From the NCBI GenBank assembly GCA_020638835.1, contig JACKHV010000003.1, positions 186,001 through 250,000 on the forward strand: a stretch of DNA of 64,000 bases. Reading direction: 5' to 3'. The notes beneath the pieces were generated by a model. The model was not told where the DNA came from. It worked only from the letters and a program-made list of their open reading frames with translations, and made no database searches. Positions 28,388 through 38,418 of this stretch are shown one piece after another (position 1 is the stretch's first letter; every line of letters starts with the position of its first letter). This stretch comes from Planctomycetota bacterium (lineage in GTDB: Bacteria > Planctomycetota > UBA1135 > GCA-002686595). The position numbers were made by a program, and so were the translations under genes.

Positions 28388-30643
28388 ATGACCCTCCGCG
28401 ATCCCCTCCACTGGGTACCCGTCAGGTACAAGCTCGCGCTGATGTTCCTCAGCGTCTGCATGCTCGCCTTCGGCGTGGGCGGAACGCTCGTGTCGCGGTC
28501 CGCCGAGGGTGCGCTCGAGGGCGAGATCCTGAGGCGGATGGAGTTCCAGTCGCGGGCCTACGCGACCGCACTGGACGGTCACCTCAAGATGCTGGTCAGC
28601 CGCAGCGAGGACTTCGCCTCGGACGGCTTCATTCGCGACCACGCCGCGAAGTTGCAAGCGGCCGTCACGGACGGCGAGGCGCAGCAGCTCCGCGCGGAGC
28701 TGCGCCGGCACCTCCTGGTCAACAAGCTCCCGCTCGTCGAGGACTTCACCGACCTCTCGATCCTCGCGCTCGACGGCCGGGTCCTGCTGGCGGCGCGAGA
28801 GGCGCCCGACGAACGGGAGGCGGCTGAGCTCTCCGAGGCGGCGTCGCGCGGAGCGGCGCGCTGTTCGGAGTGGCTGCCCGCACGCGCTCAAGGCGGCTTG
28901 CCGCGCGTCGCGATCGCGACACCGCTGCTCGATCGAGACGACGGCACGCGCATCGGGTCCCTCGTCACCTGGGTGCATCCGGGAGTCTGGATCGTGGGGG
29001 CGCTGCGGGCGAACGAGTTGGGCGAGGCCTCGGCGGAGGGCCAGGTCGACCTCCTACTCATCGATCGTGAGGGAGCGCGGCTCGCGGTACACAGCTCGCT
29101 GACAGAGGGCGACGGGCCGTCTCACGACTCCGACCTCGTCCGCTCGGGGTTCGGCCTCGACCTGCTGCCGCCGGAGGAGGCGCGCGAGACGTCGGGAGCG
29201 CACGGGGGCACGGACCGTCACCTCTTCTCGCGCAGCTTCGAGGTCGCGACCAACGGCTGGTCGGTCCGCGTCGACCGCCGCGCGGAGAGCCTGATGACCG
29301 CCGTGGCCGGCCTGCAATCGCGCTTCCTCGGCGTCGGCATGATCCTGGCGATCGGTGCCAGCCTGCTGCTGTTCTTCCCGATGCGCTTCCTGGCTCGGCC
29401 GCTGCTGCAACTCGCCTCTGCGGCACGCCGGATCCAAGGCGGTGACTTCTCCGCCCGCGTCGAAGTCGACTCGACGGACGAGATCGGAGTCCTCGGAGAG
29501 AGCTTCAACGCGATGGCGAAGGCGATCGAGGAACGCACCGAGCGCCTGGAGGAGTCCGCGGCCGAGCTGCGCCACGGTCAACGCGAGTTGCGCGCGGAGC
29601 GGGACCGTCTGAACGCCGTGATCGCTTCGATGCGCGACGGGCTGGTGGTGCTCGACGCTTCCGGGAAGCCCGTGCTCTGGAACCGAGCGGCGGGGCCGCT
29701 GCTCGGACAGCTCGAAGTGGGAGCGCTGCGCATGCAGTCGCACCACGCGTGCGAGCGGCGGAAACTCGACGAGGACAGCTGCCTGCGCTGCTTGCTGGAC
29801 GTGCGCTCGGAGCCCCGCTCCTGCGTGATGGAGATCGCCGGCGGCGTGTACGAAGTGCACTCCACTCGGCTCAGTCAGGAAGATGGCGGGCGTGCCGGTC
29901 GCGTGCTCGTCTCGCGCGACCTCACGGACCGCATCGCTCAGGACGAGCGCCAGATCCACCAGGAACGGCTCGCCGTGCTCGGGGAGGTCGCCGCCGTGGT
30001 GGCGCACGAGCTGAACAATCCTCTCGCCGCGATCAGCATGTACAACCAGATGCTGGCGACCGACCTCGGGGGCGACCGCGAGCTGAGCGAGAGCGTGGAC
30101 GTGATCCAGCGCAACGTCGAGACTTGCAAGCGGACGATCCGGGAACTGCTCGACTACGCCAGCGACGTGACGCCCGAGATCACGCCCGTCTCGATCGCCG
30201 ACGTCCTCGAGGACGTCTCGATCTTCCTGAGACCGCTTCGTGAGCGGTCCGGGGTCGAACTCGAGACCGACTGTCCGCAGGAGCCGATCCTGGTCTCGGG
30301 CGACGAGACTCAGATCCGCCAGGTCTTCGTCAACCTGGTCGTGAACGCGATCCAGGCGATGGGGCCGTCGGGCGGCCGCATAGAAGTGTCCGCGCGTCGC
30401 GATGGCGAGCACGTCGTCGTCGACGTCTCGGACGACGGGGCAGGCGTTCCGCAGGGCGCGCGGGACGCGATCTTCCGTCCCTTCTTCACGACGAAGCGGC
30501 GCGGCGAAGGGACGGGGCTCGGACTGTCGACTTCTCGGCGCATCGCGGAGATGTACGGCGGTGGCCTGGAGCTGATCTCGACGGGGCCGACGGGAACGAC
30601 CTTCCGCGTCCGCCTCCGCGCCCGTCAGGAGCAACCAGCGTGA
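28388..30643 (+). CDS. Membrane sensor histidine kinase with a cysteine-rich PAS domain
   Basis: This is a 751-residue protein. A membrane segment near residues 17-36 and another near 312-336 enclose a periplasmic sensor region of about 275 residues. HAMP (about 335-390), a coiled linker, PAS (about 415-500), HisKA (VVAHELNNPLAA, His near 539) and HATPase (VNLVVNAIQAMG, DDGAGVP, GTGLGLS) follow. The PAS domain contains C-x9-C-x2-C-x10-C, a candidate metal or Fe-S site. The stop overlaps the regulator gene by four bases (GTGA), giving a cotranscribed NtrB/NtrC-type pair. It is divergent from the nap operon. The ATG at 28388 is preferred to a GTG at 28355. Confidence 0.88.
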   Translation: MTLRDPLHWVPVRYKLALMFLSVCMLAFGVGGTLVSRSAEGALEGEILRRMEFQSRAYATALDGHLKMLVSRSEDFASDGFIRDHAAKLQAAVTDGEAQQLRAELRRHLLVNKLPLVEDFTDLSILALDGRVLLAAREAPDEREAAELSEAASRGAARCSEWLPARAQGGLPRVAIATPLLDRDDGTRIGSLVTWVHPGVWIVGALRANELGEASAEGQVDLLLIDREGARLAVHSSLTEGDGPSHDSDLVRSGFGLDLLPPEEARETSGAHGGTDRHLFSRSFEVATNGWSVRVDRRAESLMTAVAGLQSRFLGVGMILAIGASLLLFFPMRFLARPLLQLASAARRIQGGDFSARVEVDSTDEIGVLGESFNAMAKAIEERTERLEESAAELRHGQRELRAERDRLNAVIASMRDGLVVLDASGKPVLWNRAAGPLLGQLEVGALRMQSHHACERRKLDEDSCLRCLLDVRSEPRSCVMEIAGGVYEVHSTRLSQEDGGRAGRVLVSRDLTDRIAQDERQIHQERLAVLGEVAAVVAHELNNPLAAISMYNQMLATDLGGDRELSESVDVIQRNVETCKRTIRELLDYASDVTPEITPVSIADVLEDVSIFLRPLRERSGVELETDCPQEPILVSGDETQIRQVFVNLVVNAIQAMGPSGGRIEVSARRDGEHVVVDVSDDGAGVPQGARDAIFRPFFTTKRRGEGTGLGLSTSRRIAEMYGGGLELISTGPTGTTFRVRLRARQEQPA

Positions 30644-32037
30644 AGGTGATCCAAGGCACGAGGAACGACCTCTCTGCGCTGCGCGTGCTCGTCGTCGACG
30701 ACGAGGCGGACATCCGCGTGGGCATCCAGAAGCTGCTCGGGCGACTCGGTGCGAAGGCAATGGTCGCGGAGGACGGCCAGCGGGCGCTCGAGATGTTGGG
30801 CGAGCAGCCGGTCGACCTGGTGCTGACCGACCTCAACATGCCGCGACTCGGCGGCGTCGAGTTGCTCGCGACGATCAAGCAACGCTGGCCCGAGACCGCC
30901 GTGATGATCCTGACGGGATTCGGGACGATTCAGAGTGCCGTCACCTGCATGCAGGGCGGTGCCGCGCACTTCATCACCAAGCCGTTCGACAACGAGGAGC
31001 TGCTGCAGCTCACCGAGCGCGTCGGGCTCCAGTTGCTCGCCGGCCGCATCGCGGGGCCGGACTCGAACGGGGTCGTCGCCGAGGATCCCGCGATGCGACG
31101 CGTCGTCGAGCTCGTCGAGCGTGTCGCTCAGAGCCCCCTGCCCGTGCTCGTCGAGGGCGAGTCCGGAACCGGCAAGGAAGTCATCGCGCGGCTGATCCAC
31201 GCGCGCAGTCCCGTCGCGGACAGGCCCTTCCAGGCGGTCAACGCCGCGGCCCTGCCCGACAGTCTGCTCGAGTCCGAGCTCTTCGGGCACGTGCGCGGTG
31301 CCTTCACGGGCGCCGATCAAGACCGTGAGGGGATCTTCAACACGGCGCGCGGCGGAACCGTCTTCCTGGACGAGGTCGCCTCGATGTCGCCGTCCTTCCA
31401 GAGCAAGCTCCTGCGCGTGCTTCAGGAGAAGGTCGTGCGCCCGCTGGGCAGCTCCACCGACCGGCCGGTCGACTTCCGTCTGATCGCGGCGTCGAACCAG
31501 GACCTCTCCGCGCTGATCGCAGCCGGTGAGTTCCGCGAAGACCTCTTCTACCGGTTGGGAGTCGTTCGCGTGCTCCTACCGCGCCTCGCGGACCGCCCGC
31601 TCGACGTCCTGCCGCTCGCGAGTCTCTTCCTGCGCCGGGCCGCGAAGACGTGCCTCGGCACCGACTCCACCGCTCCCGAACTCACGCCCGCCGCCGCGGA
31701 CGCCCTCCGCGCGCACTCGTGGCCCGGGAACGTGCGCGAGCTCGAGAACGCGATCAACCGCGCCGTGATCGTCGCCCTGGGCGGGCGCATCCTGCCGCAC
31801 CACCTCGGCCTCGAGGACCGTTCTTGGAAGGACCGCCGAGAAGCGCGGGACGACGAGCTTCAGTACGCGGAGGGCAAGCAGCTCGCGATCGAGCGCTTCC
31901 AGCGAGAGTTCGTGCAACGCGCTCTCGAGCTGACGCACGGGAACATCTCGCAGGCCGCCGAGCGTTGCGGGATGACGCGCGCCGCGCTGCAACGAATCCT
32001 ACGTCAGCACGGCATCGACCGGGGCGACTTCAGGTAA
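30640..32037 (+). CDS. Sigma54-dependent response regulator (NtrC family)
   Basis: This is a 465-residue protein: receiver (about 14-128, Asp near 62 in VLTDLNMP), AAA+ activator domain (about 140-370) with Walker A GESGTGKE, GAFTGA loop (near residue 217) and Walker B FLDEVAS, and a Fis-type helix-turn-helix at the C-terminus (ISQAAERCGMTRAALQRILRQHG). GAFTGA is the sigma54-contacting loop, so it should activate -24/-12 promoters from upstream sites. A strong sigma54 promoter lies 1.8 kb downstream in front of the nar operon. The GTG start overlaps the kinase stop. The 3' end overlaps the convergent phosphatase gene by eight bases. Confidence 0.92.
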   Translation: MKVIQGTRNDLSALRVLVVDDEADIRVGIQKLLGRLGAKAMVAEDGQRALEMLGEQPVDLVLTDLNMPRLGGVELLATIKQRWPETAVMILTGFGTIQSAVTCMQGGAAHFITKPFDNEELLQLTERVGLQLLAGRIAGPDSNGVVAEDPAMRRVVELVERVAQSPLPVLVEGESGTGKEVIARLIHARSPVADRPFQAVNAAALPDSLLESELFGHVRGAFTGADQDREGIFNTARGGTVFLDEVASMSPSFQSKLLRVLQEKVVRPLGSSTDRPVDFRLIAASNQDLSALIAAGEFREDLFYRLGVVRVLLPRLADRPLDVLPLASLFLRRAAKTCLGTDSTAPELTPAAADALRAHSWPGNVRELENAINRAVIVALGGRILPHHLGLEDRSWKDRREARDDELQYAEGKQLAIERFQREFVQRALELTHGNISQAAERCGMTRAALQRILRQHGIDRGDFR

Positions 32038-33679
32038 CGAGGCGCGCCCTGCCGCGCGGTTGGTCCGCCCGCATGGGCACCGTGATCGGCCAGCCGACGA
32101 ACTGCCGCGCCGCCGGGTCGCTGACGTCGACGGTGCGCGTCCAGCACTCGAACGTCGCTTCGCGCGCGGCCTCGTCGAAGCGGATCAGGCCGTAGCCCTC
32201 GCCGTCGAAGCCGGCGTCGGGATTCGCGTAGGAGTGCATCGTGATGCGGTTGCCGAAGCCGTCGAAGTAGTCGCCGGTGAAGGGCAGCGGCGAGTCGGCG
32301 TCGCGATTCGCGCCGGGAGCGTCGTCCGCGGGGTGCCACCCGCGCTCGTAGACGGAGTTCACGCCGGCGGGCACGACGAACGCCCACGGACCGTCGCGGA
32401 ACTCGTCGATGCCGTGCTGTAAGACCGTCGCGAGGTGTTGGTCGCCCGCGACGTGCACGGCGCCTGCAGCACGGATCAGACGCGGTGCGCGGTCGCGTCC
32501 CGACTGCGGCCAGCCGTTCGAGTCGAGGTCGGCGAAGAGGCGATTCGTCGCGTCGCCGTGCAGGTGCGCCGCGCCGCAGAAGCCGGTCTGCGAAAGCACG
32601 ACCTTGATGCGAGTGCCGGCACGGTCCGCAGCCCAGCGCTCGAGGAAGGCGAGCTGTCGTTCACCGAGCAGGCTGAGTCCTTCGAGGTCGATGCTCTTCG
32701 GATCGTAGTCGGGATCCGTGATGTGGTCGGGTCGCGGACTTTGCTGCGGGATCTTGCCGGCCGGGCCGGACTCGAACTTGCGGTCCTCGAGGATCGCGAA
32801 GTCGACGCCGCCGAGCCGCAGGTTCGTGAAGTACACGCCGATGCCTTGGCCGATCGGGCGCGGGTCGACGGGATCCGGCAAGTGCGCCGTCTGACAGCGC
32901 TCGACCATGCGCACGTACTCCGGATGGTGGTCGTAGCCGCCGTCCGCGCTGCCCGGCAGCCCCGCGACCTTGCCCGACTCGCCCCACAGGTTCGACTGGC
33001 CGACGTCGTGGTCGTCTGGGATCGTCACGCACGGTCGGTCGCGGAAGACCTCGCGGAACTGCAAGCCGAACTTCAGCCAGGCGGCGGTGTGCTGTCGGTG
33101 GTCGTAGCTCTGGTCGCCGGCGAAGAAAACCAGGCCGGGATCGTGCCAGAGGAGGTTGCGGACGTAGTTCGGTCGAGCGCCGCGGTCGAAGCTCGAGTTG
33201 CACGAGAGCGCGGCCAAGGTGATCTGGTTGCGGCCGACCGAATCGCGGCGGATCGTCCCGCGCCAGGCGGCCGACTCGCTGTGGCGCAGTTGGTACGGGA
33301 CGTCACGCGTCGCGTCCCGGTCGTCGATGCGCAGCAGCGCGGGCCAGCCGAGGTCGTTCACCTGCGCGCGCCCCGCTTCGATCCACTCACCGTCGCGCAG
33401 CCGCTCGAGCCGCACGGTGCGCGTCTCGTCGGGGTACAGCGGGAACAGCTGCGCGGAGAGCTTCAGCGAGCCGGCGTGCACCGTGTAGATGCCGAACGCG
33501 ATCACTTCTCCGCGCGGCACGCGCGTCTCGACGATCGGCGAGGGCTCGCGATTCCACCAGTCGTTCGTGCAGAGGCTGTCGAGCTCCCCGAAGGGGACGA
33601 GGGCCGGCGGCGGGGCCGTTCCGGCCGGCTGCTGTCCCGCGAGTGCGAGGGTCAGCGATCCGATGAGCGCGAGGATCAT
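32030..33679 (-). CDS. PhoD-like alkaline phosphatase/phosphodiesterase
   Basis: This is a 549-residue protein with a signal peptide (MILALIGSLTLALAG). It shows the PhoD-like metallophosphatase layout: an N-terminal beta-domain, FFAGDQSYDH, IPDDHDVGQSNLWGE, LSQTGFCGAAH and VAGDQHLATVL. The family hydrolyses phosphate mono- or diesters outside the cytoplasm using Fe/Ca. The substrate is not evident. The ATG at 33679 starts the signal peptide; the open frame upstream crosses the nar regulatory region. It is convergent with the NtrC-type regulator and divergent from the nar operon. Confidence 0.83.
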   Translation of the reverse strand: MILALIGSLTLALAGQQPAGTAPPPALVPFGELDSLCTNDWWNREPSPIVETRVPRGEVIAFGIYTVHAGSLKLSAQLFPLYPDETRTVRLERLRDGEWIEAGRAQVNDLGWPALLRIDDRDATRDVPYQLRHSESAAWRGTIRRDSVGRNQITLAALSCNSSFDRGARPNYVRNLLWHDPGLVFFAGDQSYDHRQHTAAWLKFGLQFREVFRDRPCVTIPDDHDVGQSNLWGESGKVAGLPGSADGGYDHHPEYVRMVERCQTAHLPDPVDPRPIGQGIGVYFTNLRLGGVDFAILEDRKFESGPAGKIPQQSPRPDHITDPDYDPKSIDLEGLSLLGERQLAFLERWAADRAGTRIKVVLSQTGFCGAAHLHGDATNRLFADLDSNGWPQSGRDRAPRLIRAAGAVHVAGDQHLATVLQHGIDEFRDGPWAFVVPAGVNSVYERGWHPADDAPGANRDADSPLPFTGDYFDGFGNRITMHSYANPDAGFDGEGYGLIRFDEAAREATFECWTRTVDVSDPAARQFVGWPITVPMRADQPRGRARLVT

Positions 33680-33729
33680 CCGCACTCCATACGGTCCTCG
33701 CGCGCGGCTCCGCGACCGACGCGCCCGAC

Positions 33730-33767
33730 TGCATAGCGCGCGAACGAGATGCATCGCGCGCTATGCA
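33730..33767. promoter_or_regulatory. Long dyad, candidate upstream activator site of the nar operon
   Basis: TGCATAGCGCGCG and its exact complement CGCGCGCTATGCA flank a 12-base spacer. The dyad centre is about 125-130 bases upstream of the sigma54 promoter at 33867-33880, the distance usual for enhancer-binding activators. It is 51 bases from the divergent phosphatase start. A role as a transcript hairpin is less likely because it lies between divergent genes. Confidence 0.5.
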
Positions 33768-33865
33768 CTCCGAGCGCTCCACGAGCCGAGGCCACCTTGC
33801 GCCGCGCTTCCGAAACCCTTGATCGCGCGTGGCTTGCGCGCGCCGAACGACGGAAGCGCGACCCT

Positions 33866-33881
33866 CGGCACGTCCCTTGCC
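33866..33881 (+). promoter_or_regulatory. Sigma54 (-24/-12) promoter of the nar-act operon
   Basis: CGGCACGTCCCTTGCC matches the sigma54 consensus TGGCACG-N4-TTGC at all but the first base, with the required GG-N10-GC spacing (GG at 33867, GC at 33879). Transcription would start near 33892, about 23 bases before the narC start. An NtrC-type activator gene is close by. Confidence 0.7.
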
Positions 33882-33914
33882 GACGGCGGGACAACACCGA
33901 GCCGGAGCTCCGCC

Positions 33915-34766
33915 GTGCCGCAAGTCAGAACACTCCTCAGCACCATCCTCCTTCCGCTGCTGCTCGTCGGGACAGCCGCGGCCCGCGTTCCGCAGGATCC
34001 TCCCTCCGAGGAGACGATCCAGTTCTTCAAGGTCAACTGCTTCAGCTGCCACACGATCGGCGGCGGAGCGCTGACGGGACCCGACCTGAAGGGACTCCAC
34101 GAACGCCGCGACCGCGAGTGGGCCGTGCGCTTCATTCGCGACCCGAAGGCCGTACTGGACTCGGGAGACCCCTACGCTTCGGCGCTGGCGTCGGAGTACC
34201 GCGGCGTGGTGATGCCGACCCTCCCCGGCATCGACGCGACCTTGGCCGGGAAGCTGTACGACCTGATCCAGCTCGAGTCGGGGCTCGAGAAGTCACGCTT
34301 CGAAGGAGTGCAAGTGTCCGACCGTCCGCTGAACGCGGCGGACGTCGAGAAGGGCAGAGCTCTGTTCCAGGGGTCGAAGGCGTTCACTGCGGGAGCGCCG
34401 GCCTGCATCTCGTGCCACGCCATCGCGGGCATTGGCGGACTGGGTGGGGGGAAGCTCGGACCGGACCTGACTGCCGCCTACTCACGCCTCGAAGGTCGCA
34501 AGGCGCTGGTCGCCTGGCTCGCTGCCCCTCCGTCACCAGTGATGCAGCCGTTGTTCACCGGCCACGAGCTGAACGAGGACGAGATCCTCGCCGTCGTCGC
34601 GCTCCTGAAGGACGCGGCAGGGCGCGGTGAGCGCGAGGCGGACTCGACCTCGCTGACGTTCATCCTCCTCGGGATCGGAGTGTGCGCCGCTCTGCTCGTC
34701 GTGTTCGACCTGGCGTGGCGCAACCGCTTCCGCGCCGTCCGCCGTCCCCTTGTCGCCCGTGGTTGA
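33915..34766 (+). CDS. narC: Membrane-anchored diheme cytochrome c (NarC-like)
   Basis: This is a 283-residue protein with a signal peptide, two cytochrome c domains (CFSCHTIGG near 44; CISCHAIAG near 166) and a C-terminal membrane anchor ([20 protein letters not shown]). In Thermus a diheme cytochrome, NarC, is the first gene of the nar operon and feeds electrons through NarI; position and heme number here suggest the same role. It starts at GTG with GGAG seven bases upstream and is first after the sigma54 promoter. narG begins four bases after its stop. Confidence 0.78.
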   Translation: MPQVRTLLSTILLPLLLVGTAAARVPQDPPSEETIQFFKVNCFSCHTIGGGALTGPDLKGLHERRDREWAVRFIRDPKAVLDSGDPYASALASEYRGVVMPTLPGIDATLAGKLYDLIQLESGLEKSRFEGVQVSDRPLNAADVEKGRALFQGSKAFTAGAPACISCHAIAGIGGLGGGKLGPDLTAAYSRLEGRKALVAWLAAPPSPVMQPLFTGHELNEDEILAVVALLKDAAGRGEREADSTSLTFILLGIGVCAALLVVFDLAWRNRFRAVRRPLVARG

Positions 34767-34770
34767 TGAG

Positions 34771-37700
34771 ATGAAGAACGGAAACAACCCCTACATCCTC
34801 GATCGCGTCGATCCAGAGACGCGCTCCTGGGAGGACTTCTACCGCAACCGGTGGCAGCACGACAAAGTCGTCCGCAGCACGCACGGCGTGAACTGCACCG
34901 GCTCCTGCTCGTGGAACATCCACGTCAAGGACGGCATCGTCGCATGGGAGATGCAGGCGCTGGACTATCCGACGTTGTCGTCGGAGATCCCGCCCTACGA
35001 GCCGCGGGGGTGCCAGCGTGGCATCTCGTACTCGTGGTACCTGTACAGCCCGCTGCGCGTGAAGTACCCGTACATGCGCGGTGCGTTGCTCGATCTCTGG
35101 AGAGCAGCGCGCACGGAACACGAAGACCCGGTCGATGCCTGGCGCAGCCTGATGAAGGACCCTGCCAAGCGCTCGCGATTCCAGCGCGCGCGAGGCAAGG
35201 GAGGGCTGCGTCGCGTCAGTTGGGACACCGTGCTCGAGTTGATCTCGGCCGCGCAGATCCACACCATCAAGGAGCACGGACCCGACCGCATCACCGGCTT
35301 CTCGCCGATCCCGGCGATGTCGATGCTGAGCTACGGCGCCGGTTCGCGGATGCTGCAGCTGATGGGCGGGGTGAACCTGTCGTTCTACGACTGGTACTGC
35401 GACCTGCCGAACGCCTCGCCCGAGACGTGGGGTGAACAGACCGACGTGAACGAGTCGGCCGACTGGTTCAACGCCAAGTTCCTGGCGGTCATGGGCGCGA
35501 ACCTGAACATGACGCGCACGCCGGACGTGCACTTCGCCGCGGAGGCGCGTCAGAACGGGACGAAGATGGTCGTGTTCGCGCCCGACTTCAACCAAGTCGC
35601 GAAGTACGCGGACGAGTGGATCTCGCTCAACGCGGGCCAGGACGGCGCTTGGTGGATGGCGGTCAACCACGTGATCCTCAAGGAGTTCCACCACGACTCG
35701 CAGTCCGAGTTCTTCCAGGGCTACCTGAAACAGTTCTCCGACTCGGGCTTCCTCGTCGAACTGACGGAAGAGGACGGCGCTTGGAAGGCGGGACAACTGC
35801 TGCGCGCCGGTCGCACCGCGCCCTACGCCGACGAACAGCACGGCGAGTGGAAGTTCCTGCAGTGGGACAGGAACGACGATCGCCCGAAGATGCCGCTCGG
35901 CAGCGTCGGTCACCGCTGGGGTGACGAGCAGGGCAAGTGGAACATGAAGATGGAGGACGGCAAGGACGGATCGCCGATCGATCCCGAGCTGACCTTCTTG
36001 AAGCAGCACGACGGTGTCGTGCAGGTGCGCTTCGACGACTTCGCCGAGGGCGAGGAGCTGACGCGTGGCGTTCCGGTGCGCACGGTCGAGACGGCTGACG
36101 GCCCGGTCAAGGTCACGACGGTCTTCGACCTCCTGATGGCGCAGTACGGCGTGCCGCGCGGCCTCGAGGGCGCGTACCCGACGAGCTACGACGACGACAC
36201 CGTCTACACGCCCGCCTGGGCGGAGCGCTACACCGGCATCTCCCGCGACACGCTGATCCGCTTCGCGCGCGAGTGGTCGACTACCGCAGAGCACACCGGC
36301 GGCAAGTGCTCCGTGATCATCGGCGCCGGCGTGAACCACTGGTACCACGCGAACTTGATGTACCGCGCGGCGATCCACGCGATGGTCTTCTGCGGCTGCG
36401 TCGGCGTGAACGGTGGGGGCCTGGCGCACTACGTCGGTCAGGAAAAGCTCGCACCCGGAGAGTCCTGGGGCAGCGTCGCCATGGCGAAGGACTGGTACGC
36501 CCCGTCCCGCTTGATGAACGGTCCGAGCTGGCACTACGTGCACTCCGACCAGTGGCGCTACGAACGCGACTTCCGTGATTACCACACGGTTCCGAAGCGT
36601 CAGCCCGAGAAGTCGCTCGCGAACGGTCACACGATCGACACCAACGTGCGCGCGGTGCGGAATGGGTGGCTTCCCTTCTACCCGCAGTTCGACCGGAACC
36701 CGCTCGCGCTGATGGAGGAGGCCGATCAGGCCGGGCGGGACGCGCAGGAGTTGATCGTCGAGAAGCTGAAGTCACGCGAGCTGAAGTTCGCGATCGAGCG
36801 ACCCGACGCCGAGGAGTGCTGGCCGCGCATGTGGTTCATCTGGCGCGGGAACGCGCTGATGTCGTCGGCGAAGGGCCACGAGTACTTCCTGCACCACTAC
36901 CTGGGCACCCACACGAACCGCATCTCCGAGGACCTCGCGCAGGAGCGCGTCAAGGAGGTGGAGTGGATGGCGAAGGCGCCCTCCGGGAAGATGGACCTCA
37001 TCGTCGACTTGAACTTCCGGATGGACACGACGGCGTTGTATTCCGACATCGTCCTTCCGGCAGCCTCTTGGTACGAGAAGTCGGATCTCAACTCGACCGA
37101 CATGCACGCCTACATCCACCCGCTGTCGGAAGCCGTTCCGCCGTGCTGGGAGGCGAAGAGTGACTGGGACATCTTCAAGGAGATCGCGAGGCGCTTCAGC
37201 CAGCTGGCCGAGAAGCATCTCCCCGGGAAGACGCGAGACGTCGTCGCGCTGCCGTTGGCGCACGACTCGATCGCGGAGATCAGCCAGCCCGAGATCAAGG
37301 ACTGGATCGACGGGGACTGCGAAGCGATCCCCGGCAAGACGATGCCGTCCTTCATGGTCGTCGAACGCGACTACGCGAACCTCTACAACCAGTTCTGCTC
37401 CTACGGCAGGAACGTGCGCGAGAACGGTCTCGGCGCGCACGGAACGCACTACCACGTCCAGGACTTCTACGACGAGGCCGTGAAGTCCGGTCCCACCTAT
37501 CGGTGGGCACAGGGGACGTTCCCTTCGCTCCGCGACGCAGAGGACGCGTGCAACATCGTCCTGCGCTTCGCGTCGGTCACGAACGGGGAGCTCGCGTACC
37601 GCTCGTACGAGAACATGGAGAAGAAGACCGGCGTGCCGCTGACCCACTTGGCCGCCAACACGCGGGACGTCCGCACGACGTTCAAGGACTTGCAGTCGCA

Positions 37701-38394
37701 ACCGCGTCGCTTGCTGAACAGCCCGATGTGGTCGGGCCTCTGCGACAAGGGCCGCGCGTATGCGCCGTTCACGTACAACCGCGAGAACCTGGTTCCGTGG
37801 CGCACGCTGACCGGTCGCCAGCACCTGTACCTCGATCACCCCGGCTACATCCAGTTCGGCGAACACCTGCCGACCTACAAGCCCAAGCCTCAGCCCGCCG
37901 AGTACTCGGACCTGCGCTTCAGCGAGTCCGGCGGCGAGTCGATCATGCTGAACTACTTGACGCCGCACGGTAAGTGGCACATCCACTCGACCTATGGCGA
38001 CAACCAGCGCATGTCGACGCTCTCGCGAGGCGTCGAGCCCTTCTGGTTCAACCCGAAGGATGCAGCTCGCATCGGCGTCGTCGACAACGACTGGGTCGAG
38101 GTACACAACGATCACGGTGTCGTCGTGACGCGCGCCGCGGTCTCGCACCGCATCCCGCCCGGCATCTGCATCATCTACCACTCGCCGGAGCGGACGTACT
38201 CCGTGCCGAAGTCGCCGCTGCGCGGCAACAAGCGCGCCGGTGGGCACAACAGCCTCGTTCGCACGCGGCTCAAGCCCAACCTGATGGTCGGCGGCTACGC
38301 GCAGTTCACCTACCACTTCAACTACTGGGGGCCGACGGGTTGCAACCGCGACACCCACATCCTCGTGCGCAAGCTCCCCGAGCTCGTCTGGTAG
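34771..38394 (+). CDS. narG: Respiratory nitrate reductase alpha subunit
   Basis: This is a 1207-residue molybdo-bis-MGD subunit (E. coli 1247). It shows [20 protein letters not shown], i.e. the His-x3-Cys-x3-Cys [4Fe-4S] motif, and [12 protein letters not shown] with the Asp that ligands Mo in NarG. Long stretches match E. coli NarG, for example [18 protein letters not shown]-like GAGVNHWYH and FCGCVG. There is no functional Tat signal, so it should face the cytoplasm. It reduces nitrate to nitrite with NarH and NarI. TTG (34750) and GTG (34759) are alternative starts overlapping narC. Confidence 0.96.
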   Translation: MKNGNNPYILDRVDPETRSWEDFYRNRWQHDKVVRSTHGVNCTGSCSWNIHVKDGIVAWEMQALDYPTLSSEIPPYEPRGCQRGISYSWYLYSPLRVKYPYMRGALLDLWRAARTEHEDPVDAWRSLMKDPAKRSRFQRARGKGGLRRVSWDTVLELISAAQIHTIKEHGPDRITGFSPIPAMSMLSYGAGSRMLQLMGGVNLSFYDWYCDLPNASPETWGEQTDVNESADWFNAKFLAVMGANLNMTRTPDVHFAAEARQNGTKMVVFAPDFNQVAKYADEWISLNAGQDGAWWMAVNHVILKEFHHDSQSEFFQGYLKQFSDSGFLVELTEEDGAWKAGQLLRAGRTAPYADEQHGEWKFLQWDRNDDRPKMPLGSVGHRWGDEQGKWNMKMEDGKDGSPIDPELTFLKQHDGVVQVRFDDFAEGEELTRGVPVRTVETADGPVKVTTVFDLLMAQYGVPRGLEGAYPTSYDDDTVYTPAWAERYTGISRDTLIRFAREWSTTAEHTGGKCSVIIGAGVNHWYHANLMYRAAIHAMVFCGCVGVNGGGLAHYVGQEKLAPGESWGSVAMAKDWYAPSRLMNGPSWHYVHSDQWRYERDFRDYHTVPKRQPEKSLANGHTIDTNVRAVRNGWLPFYPQFDRNPLALMEEADQAGRDAQELIVEKLKSRELKFAIERPDAEECWPRMWFIWRGNALMSSAKGHEYFLHHYLGTHTNRISEDLAQERVKEVEWMAKAPSGKMDLIVDLNFRMDTTALYSDIVLPAASWYEKSDLNSTDMHAYIHPLSEAVPPCWEAKSDWDIFKEIARRFSQLAEKHLPGKTRDVVALPLAHDSIAEISQPEIKDWIDGDCEAIPGKTMPSFMVVERDYANLYNQFCSYGRNVRENGLGAHGTHYHVQDFYDEAVKSGPTYRWAQGTFPSLRDAEDACNIVLRFASVTNGELAYRSYENMEKKTGVPLTHLAANTRDVRTTFKDLQSQPRRLLNSPMWSGLCDKGRAYAPFTYNRENLVPWRTLTGRQHLYLDHPGYIQFGEHLPTYKPKPQPAEYSDLRFSESGGESIMLNYLTPHGKWHIHSTYGDNQRMSTLSRGVEPFWFNPKDAARIGVVDNDWVEVHNDHGVVVTRAAVSHRIPPGICIIYHSPERTYSVPKSPLRGNKRAGGHNSLVRTRLKPNLMVGGYAQFTYHFNYWGPTGCNRDTHILVRKLPELVW

Positions 38395-38418
38395 TCCCCC
38401 GGCCCGCAAGAGAGAGAC

